Assembly (NCBI GenBank): GCA_964622775.1
Contig: CAZUSO010000086.1
Span: 1-10,029 of the forward strand
DNA: 10,029 bases
DNA from: CAZUSO01 sp964622775
GTDB taxonomy: Bacteria > Bacteroidota > Bacteroidia > Chitinophagales > Chitinophagaceae
Direction of reading: 5' to 3'
Below the pieces are notes generated by a model, which ran no database searches, was not told the origin of the DNA, and saw only the letters and a program-made list of their open reading frames with translations. The position numbers and the translations under genes were made by a program. Numbering within the stretch: position 1 is the first letter of the stretch; every line of letters begins with the position of its first letter. This document shows positions 6,684-10,029 of the stretch, one piece after another.

Positions 6684-6743
6684 TAACGCCAGCGCGTCAA
6701 AACTCCTGTTGACCATCTCATTCTTCATCATATAGCTCCGGTT

Positions 6744-6751
6744 CAAAAGTA
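6744..6751 (-). promoter_or_regulatory. -7 promoter element of the second NlpC/P60 lipoprotein gene
   Basis: TACTTTTG on the minus strand is a perfect TAnnTTTG, located just after the stop of the glycosyltransferase gene. No clean TTG is seen at -33 spacing. It gives the lipoprotein gene a likely start of transcription near 6740, independent of the glycosyltransferase. Confidence 0.6.
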
Positions 6752-6771
6752 CAAACCCCTGGTATGTTTTG

Positions 6772-7953
6772 TCAGGGAACAGCATTCACACAACCCGATT
6801 CAAAATCATTTATGATGACTTCAAACAGCCGGTCTGCCTGATTAAAAACATCATGTTGCTGCAAAAAATTTTCAATATTGGAGCTGAAATCCGTCCTCTG
6901 TTCTTTCAGCCTTAAATAATGTTCGATTGCATGCTGCAAATCTTTTACCGTAGCCTCCGGCGCCACAACGCCGGTTCTGCCGTCTTCCACTAAGGCGCCT
7001 AATTCCCCTACATCGGTCACCACTACCGGCCGGCCAAAGCCATAAGCCATACTGAGGATGCCGCTTTGGGTGGCCGATTTATAAGGCAATACCACACAGT
7101 CGGACATTTCAAAATAGGGCGACACTTCCTCGTCAGGCACATATCGGTTTTCTATGACAACGGCATCGCTGATGCCCAGCGATTGCGCCATTTGGCGGTA
7201 ATGCGCTTCCGGCTCATAAAATTCCCCTACAATCAGCAATTTTAATCCCGGGCTCCGTTCATAAATATTTTTATAAGCTTCCAGCAGGAGATCCAACCCT
7301 TTGTATTTTCTGACCAAACCAAAAAACAACAATACCGTATCATTTTCCGCAAACCCGTATTGTGCACGGATTTGCTGCATATTCCCGGCGCTTTTCGCCT
7401 TATAAAAACCATATACCGGCAAGGCAGAACGATATACTTTGGTGCGGAACATCAGCTTCAGGTGGTTTTCCACCGATTCCGACAATGCAAGGAAAGCCTG
7501 CGCATGACGGAGCGCCAGTTTCGTCAGGAAATTATCCGTCTTATTCGCCTCGTGCGAAATCACATTTTCCGTGATGAAAAGAATTTTTCGTTTGTTCTTT
7601 TTGGATAAAAAACGAACCACCCCGTTAAAGCAGGGACCTAAAAAAGGATGCCACCAGTCAATTGCAATCAGGTCGGGCTGTTGCCGGTTGATATATTTCG
7701 CCGTTTTATACCAGTTCAGGGGATTCAGGCTGTGCAGCATCCGGATGTTCGGGAAACGAATCTTCCGGTCTTTGCTTTCATCATATTGTGTTTTCCCCGG
7801 AAAAAGGAAAGCGGGATATAGCATGGAAAAGTTAATCAATTCTACATTAAATTTGCCGCTCAGCTTTTGACACAAGCTACTTAAATAAACGGATTGTCCG
7901 TTGCGATAAGGATAGCCCGGCCCCACAACTATGATTTTTTTCTTTTCGCTCAT
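6772..7953 (-). CDS. Glycosyltransferase family 4 (GT-B fold)
   Basis: 393 residues from ATG 7953 (MSEKKKIIVVGPG). An upstream in-frame start at 7983 would overlap the divergent promoter region. The N-terminal Rossmann domain opens with IIVVGPGYPYRNGQSVYL (7-24), the glycine-rich acceptor-side loop. The C-terminal donor domain has LLFFGLVRKYKGLDLLLEAY (208-227), where Arg and Lys contact the nucleotide-sugar phosphates, LLIVGEF (239-245), and LPYKSATQSGILSMAYGFG (289-307) followed by RPVVVTDVGEL. The classical EX7E pair is replaced (Ala294 and Met302 align with the glutamates); the ATQSG form is a known variant of the family. It moves a sugar from an activated donor to a lipid, polysaccharide or protein acceptor at the cytoplasmic side of the membrane. 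Donor and acceptor cannot be read from sequence. The neighbouring SDR gene suggests surface polysaccharide. Confidence 0.9.
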   Translation of the reverse strand: MSEKKKIIVVGPGYPYRNGQSVYLSSLCQKLSGKFNVELINFSMLYPAFLFPGKTQYDESKDRKIRFPNIRMLHSLNPLNWYKTAKYINRQQPDLIAIDWWHPFLGPCFNGVVRFLSKKNKRKILFITENVISHEANKTDNFLTKLALRHAQAFLALSESVENHLKLMFRTKVYRSALPVYGFYKAKSAGNMQQIRAQYGFAENDTVLLFFGLVRKYKGLDLLLEAYKNIYERSPGLKLLIVGEFYEPEAHYRQMAQSLGISDAVVIENRYVPDEEVSPYFEMSDCVVLPYKSATQSGILSMAYGFGRPVVVTDVGELGALVEDGRTGVVAPEATVKDLQHAIEHYLRLKEQRTDFSSNIENFLQQHDVFNQADRLFEVIINDFESGCVNAVP

Positions 7954-7989
7954 TTCTTGCAAAACAACAGATTGACAGCGCACAAACTT

Positions 7990-8970
7990 ATGAATAATTT
8001 AAAAGACATTCCTATATTGATTACCGGCGGATGCGGCATGGTCGGCTCGCATTTGGTGGATCATTATTATGAACAGGGACAAAAGGTAACGGCCACTTAT
8101 TATACGCATCCGACCATTGACTTAGATGAAGTAAGACATAAAGCTGATTACGTGCCTTGTGATATACGTGATAAGACTTTGGTTGAACAAATTATCACTC
8201 GTTTACGTCCGCAGATCATCTATCATCTTGCTGCGCAAAGCTATCCGACCGTATCCTGGGAAAAGCCTGACGAAACCATTGCTATTAATATGAATGGCAC
8301 GGTAAATGTGTTTGAGACCGTAAAAAAAATGAGGAAACAGGATCCCGGCTATGACCCCGTGATTGTAATAGCCTGCTCCAGCGCGGAATATGGAGCGGCG
8401 CTTACACCGGAAAATGTACCCATTAAAGAATCGGCGCCCCTGTTGCCGTTGCATCCTTACGGCGTGAGCAAGGTAGGGCAGGATCTTTTAGGTTTCCAGT
8501 ATTTCTGCAATGACGGTATCCGGAATATCCGTGCAAGGATATTTAATACTACCGGCCCGCGCAAAGTGCAGGATGTCGTTTCCGACTTCACGAAAAGAGC
8601 GGTATTGTGGGAAACGGGCAAAGAAGCATCACTTACCGTGGGCAATCTCAATACCCAAAGAGCCATTACCGATGTGCGTGACCTGATCCAGGCGTTGATT
8701 TTGTTAGCGGAAAAAGGCACCCCCGGCGAGGTGTATAATATCTGTGGTGATTCAATATATAAGATATCAGATATCATTACCATTATCGAAAAAATATTGG
8801 GTAAAAAAATACCGGTTGCTCAGGATCTGGCGCTTCTGCGCGCATCGGATGAGCCGATTATTTACGGTGATGCTTCAAAGCTGAAGGCTTGTACCGGCTG
8901 GCAACAAAGCTATTCTTTAGAGCAGACAATAGCGGATATGCTGGCTTACTGGAGCAAAAAATTATCGTGA
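7990..8970 (+). CDS. NAD(P)-dependent sugar-nucleotide epimerase/dehydratase (extended SDR, GDP-mannose dehydratase / Rmd-like)
   Basis: 326 residues from ATG 7990 (MNNLKDIPILITGG). Longer in-frame starts back to 7894 would run into the divergent glycosyltransferase gene. The N-terminal Rossmann motif is TGGCGMVGSH (12-21). YHLAAQSY (78-85) follows, the SDR serine lies in CSSAEYG (129-135) and the catalytic pair is Tyr157 and Lys161 in HPYGVSK. The C-terminal half has IFNTTGPR (184-191), GNLNTQRAITDVRD (218-231), GEVYNICG (246-253) and a YGDASKLKACTGW segment (292-304). The TDVRD and DASKL motifs resemble GDP-4-dehydro-6-deoxy-D-mannose reductase (GDP-D-rhamnose formation) more than the dehydratase proper, but the exact reaction cannot be fixed from sequence alone. 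It likely makes a deoxysugar nucleotide for surface glycans. No good -7 element is visible in the 36-base divergent gap. Confidence 0.88.
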   Translation: MNNLKDIPILITGGCGMVGSHLVDHYYEQGQKVTATYYTHPTIDLDEVRHKADYVPCDIRDKTLVEQIITRLRPQIIYHLAAQSYPTVSWEKPDETIAINMNGTVNVFETVKKMRKQDPGYDPVIVIACSSAEYGAALTPENVPIKESAPLLPLHPYGVSKVGQDLLGFQYFCNDGIRNIRARIFNTTGPRKVQDVVSDFTKRAVLWETGKEASLTVGNLNTQRAITDVRDLIQALILLAEKGTPGEVYNICGDSIYKISDIITIIEKILGKKIPVAQDLALLRASDEPIIYGDASKLKACTGWQQSYSLEQTIADMLAYWSKKLS

Positions 8971-9114
8971 AGAGTGTGCTTCCAAAACGTACCTTATTCA
9001 GGAATGATGGATGATTCAGTTGAAGCTTACCGTAAAGTGTGAGGGTAGATGGAAATTTCGCAGACATAGTCTAAACCATTGCCATTTCTCATCATTCGGA
9101 CAATATGGAACATC

Positions 9115-9150
9115 AAAAATATTAAGGTTTTGTCCTAAAAAAATATTAAG
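9115..9150 (+). repeat. Two direct copies of a 12-base AT-rich motif
   Basis: AAAAATATTAAG occurs at 9115-9126 and exactly again at 9139-9150, 24 bases apart, in the 247-base gap upstream of the repeat-rich lipoprotein. A regulator site is possible, but AT-rich sequence can produce such pairs by chance. Apart from this the gap holds nothing I can recognise; no clean promoter for the lipoprotein was found (the nearest -7 candidate is TTTCTTTG at 9187-9194, without a -33 TTG). Confidence 0.35.
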
Positions 9151-9217
9151 TCGGGGCTGCCGGGTATTATTTTTTGAAAATTCCCGTTTCTTTGTATCCT
9201 GTTTATCAAAATAAAAA

Positions 9218-9715
9218 ATGATTATGAAAAAAAACAAAAGTATATTGATGTTGTCAGGAGCCGCTGTAGTGTTAGGATTGGCATCCTGCACCCAGGAGAC
9301 TGCTGTTGATAATGCCTCGCAGGCAACCATTGATTCCATTGTGAATGCCCGTATAGATTCTATCCGGATGGCTATGATGGCCTCTAATGATTCGCTTATT
9401 GATGCATTAGCTTATCAAAAAGCGGACTCCATTGTGGCCGCATTAAACGCGAAAGCCGGTAGCAGCAAGGCTCCCGTAGTTGTTCCGAAGCCAAAACCGA
9501 CACCCGCCAAGCCAGTTCCTGAACCGGTTAGACCAGGAACCGGTGGTCTCAAGCCGGTACCGGAACCTGTAAAGCCGGGAGGCCTCAAGGGTCAGGCTGA
9601 TCAAAATAAAGACGGTGGCGGGTTACGCTCCAAGTCGGATCAGGCAAAACAGGATAAAGCTCAACAAGATGGCGGAGGGTTAAAGTCACATGCCGATCAG
9701 AATAAGGGAAAATAA
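9218..9715 (+). CDS. Small repeat-rich, proline-rich lipoprotein of unknown function
   Basis: 165 residues from ATG 9218; ATG 9224 (MKKNKSILML) two codons later is an equally good start. The signal peptide ends in lipobox LASC with Cys24 as the lipidation site. Residues 35-80 are helical and rich in DSI/DSL motifs (IDSIVNARIDSIRMAM, NDSLIDAL, ADSIVAAL), suggesting a short coiled coil. Residues 88-122 are a Pro/Lys stretch with two near-identical units (KPVPEPVRPGTGGL, KPVPEPVKPGGL). Residues 121-163 carry three copies of a GGL(K/R)xxxDQxK unit. The tail is basic and extended. It could span from a membrane towards the cell wall, or act as a stalk, as helical plus proline-rich lipoproteins sometimes do, but no known family is recognised. 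It stands alone, with a strong terminator about 100 bases beyond the stop. Confidence 0.82.
   Translation: MIMKKNKSILMLSGAAVVLGLASCTQETAVDNASQATIDSIVNARIDSIRMAMMASNDSLIDALAYQKADSIVAALNAKAGSSKAPVVVPKPKPTPAKPVPEPVRPGTGGLKPVPEPVKPGGLKGQADQNKDGGGLRSKSDQAKQDKAQQDGGGLKSHADQNKGK
9509..9706 (+). repeat. In-frame tandem repeats in the lipoprotein tail
   Basis: Two consecutive units encode KPVPEPV(R/K)PG(TG)GL (9509-9586). Overlapping their end, three spaced units encode GGL(K/R) plus a DQ(N/A)K segment (9578-9706). The units differ by substitutions, mostly synonymous or conservative, which suggests old duplication rather than recent slippage. Confidence 0.7.
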
Positions 9716-9813
9716 GGCACTCTCCTGAGACCGTTTCATCTTTTATTGAAGTTTCAAAAGAAAGGTGTGAGTTTACACTTATAGAAGCCAAGTCTTTTAA
9801 GCACGCAAGCAAA

Positions 9814-9844
9814 AAAAGCCGCACAGAAATTTTGTGCGGCTTTT
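9814..9844. terminator. Bidirectional Rho-independent terminator between convergent genes
   Basis: GCCGCACA (9818-9825), a 7-base loop and TGTGCGGC (9833-9840) form a perfect stem, flanked by an A-run at 9811-9817 and TTTT at 9841-9844. Each strand thus has a stem followed by Ts. It serves the lipoprotein gene on the plus strand and the gene ending at 9875 on the minus strand. Confidence 0.9.
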
Positions 9845-9874
9845 GCAGTTTACAAGAGGTTGTTGTACAGAAAA

Positions 9875-10029
9875 CTACTTAGTCATTGTTGGAAAACTAT
9901 ATACCACGGTATTTCCGGAATGCGTCTCTGTCAGGGAAAGCGACGCCGATGTTTCATTTATAGTTCCGTTCCCGGTGTAAGAGTAGCCATCATTCGTGGT
10001 GAAATCAACAACATTGAAAGTGGTATTTG
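9875..10029 (-). CDS. Unidentified protein, C-terminal 50 residues (runs off right edge)
   Basis: On the minus strand an open frame enters from the right edge and ends at TAG 9877-9875 after 50 visible residues. The sequence is rich in Thr, Ser, Asn and Val with alternating hydrophobics (FNVVDFTTNDGYSY, SASLSLTETHSG, TVVYSFPTMTK), which suggests beta strands of a secreted or lipoprotein beta-barrel or sandwich. No family can be named from this fragment. The bidirectional terminator 31 bases beyond the stop supports this as a true gene end. Confidence 0.65.
   Translation of the reverse strand, partial: NTTFNVVDFTTNDGYSYTGNGTINETSASLSLTETHSGNTVVYSFPTMTK

Noticed and set aside
7972..7977. TTGACA before the SDR gene, like an enteric -35 box
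   Set aside because: There is no matching -10 element, and this lineage uses a different promoter consensus.
9016..9339. Minus-strand frame of 107 codons before and across the lipoprotein start
   Set aside because: It overlaps the signal peptide of the lipoprotein; its Phe/Ile-rich segment is the complement of AT-rich leader sequence, and it has no promoter.
1..10029. Mobile element, CRISPR array, defence island or toxin-antitoxin pair
   Set aside because: No transposase, integrase, regularly spaced repeats or paired small toxin/antitoxin genes are visible, and base composition looks even across the window.

Overview
The window looks like ordinary chromosome of a member of the Bacteroidota, probably near Chitinophagales; the genus cannot be told. 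The signs are promoters of the Bacteroidetes type (-7 element TAnnTTTG, -33 TTG/TTTG), lack of Shine-Dalgarno sites at most starts, lipoproteins with short Bacteroidetes-style signal peptides, and a secreted choice-of-anchor L protein of the kind exported by these bacteria. GC content appears to be in the mid 40s percent throughout, and no transposase, integrase, phage gene or CRISPR array is visible.

Layout. Positions 1-799 (minus) hold the N-terminal 266 residues of a secreted choice-of-anchor L protein that runs off the left edge. ndk (1025-1441, plus) follows, divergently transcribed, with its own promoter and a strong terminator. About 350 bases without a gene come next; they contain an inverted repeat and a deleted remnant of tRNA-Asp just beyond the terminator of the intact tRNA-Asp(GTC) gene (1789-1862, minus). 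Then come a first NlpC/P60 lipoprotein (1969-2664, minus), a divergent cytoplasmic TPR protein (2837-4264, plus) and, convergent with it at 18 bases, gpmI for glycolysis (4283-5875, minus). A second, distinct NlpC/P60 lipoprotein (6132-6683, minus) lies downstream of a GT4 glycosyltransferase (6772-7953, minus). The glycosyltransferase shares a 36-base divergent intergenic region with a nucleotide-sugar SDR enzyme (7990-8970, plus). The right end has a small repeat-rich lipoprotein (9218-9715, plus), a bidirectional terminator, and the last 50 residues of an unidentified minus-strand protein.

How the genes fit together. Two are housekeeping (ndk, gpmI) and one is a tRNA. Most of the rest concern the cell envelope: two peptidoglycan-hydrolase-type lipoproteins, a sugar transferase with a sugar-nucleotide enzyme that probably serve surface polysaccharide, a proline-rich lipoprotein and a secreted surface protein. 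Nearly every gene appears to be its own transcription unit: promoters with perfect or near-perfect -7 elements can be placed before seven of them. I see no evidence of a new multi-gene system; the points most worth checking are the tRNA-Asp remnant, the -7 elements lying almost on the start codon, and the repeat-built lipoprotein tail.
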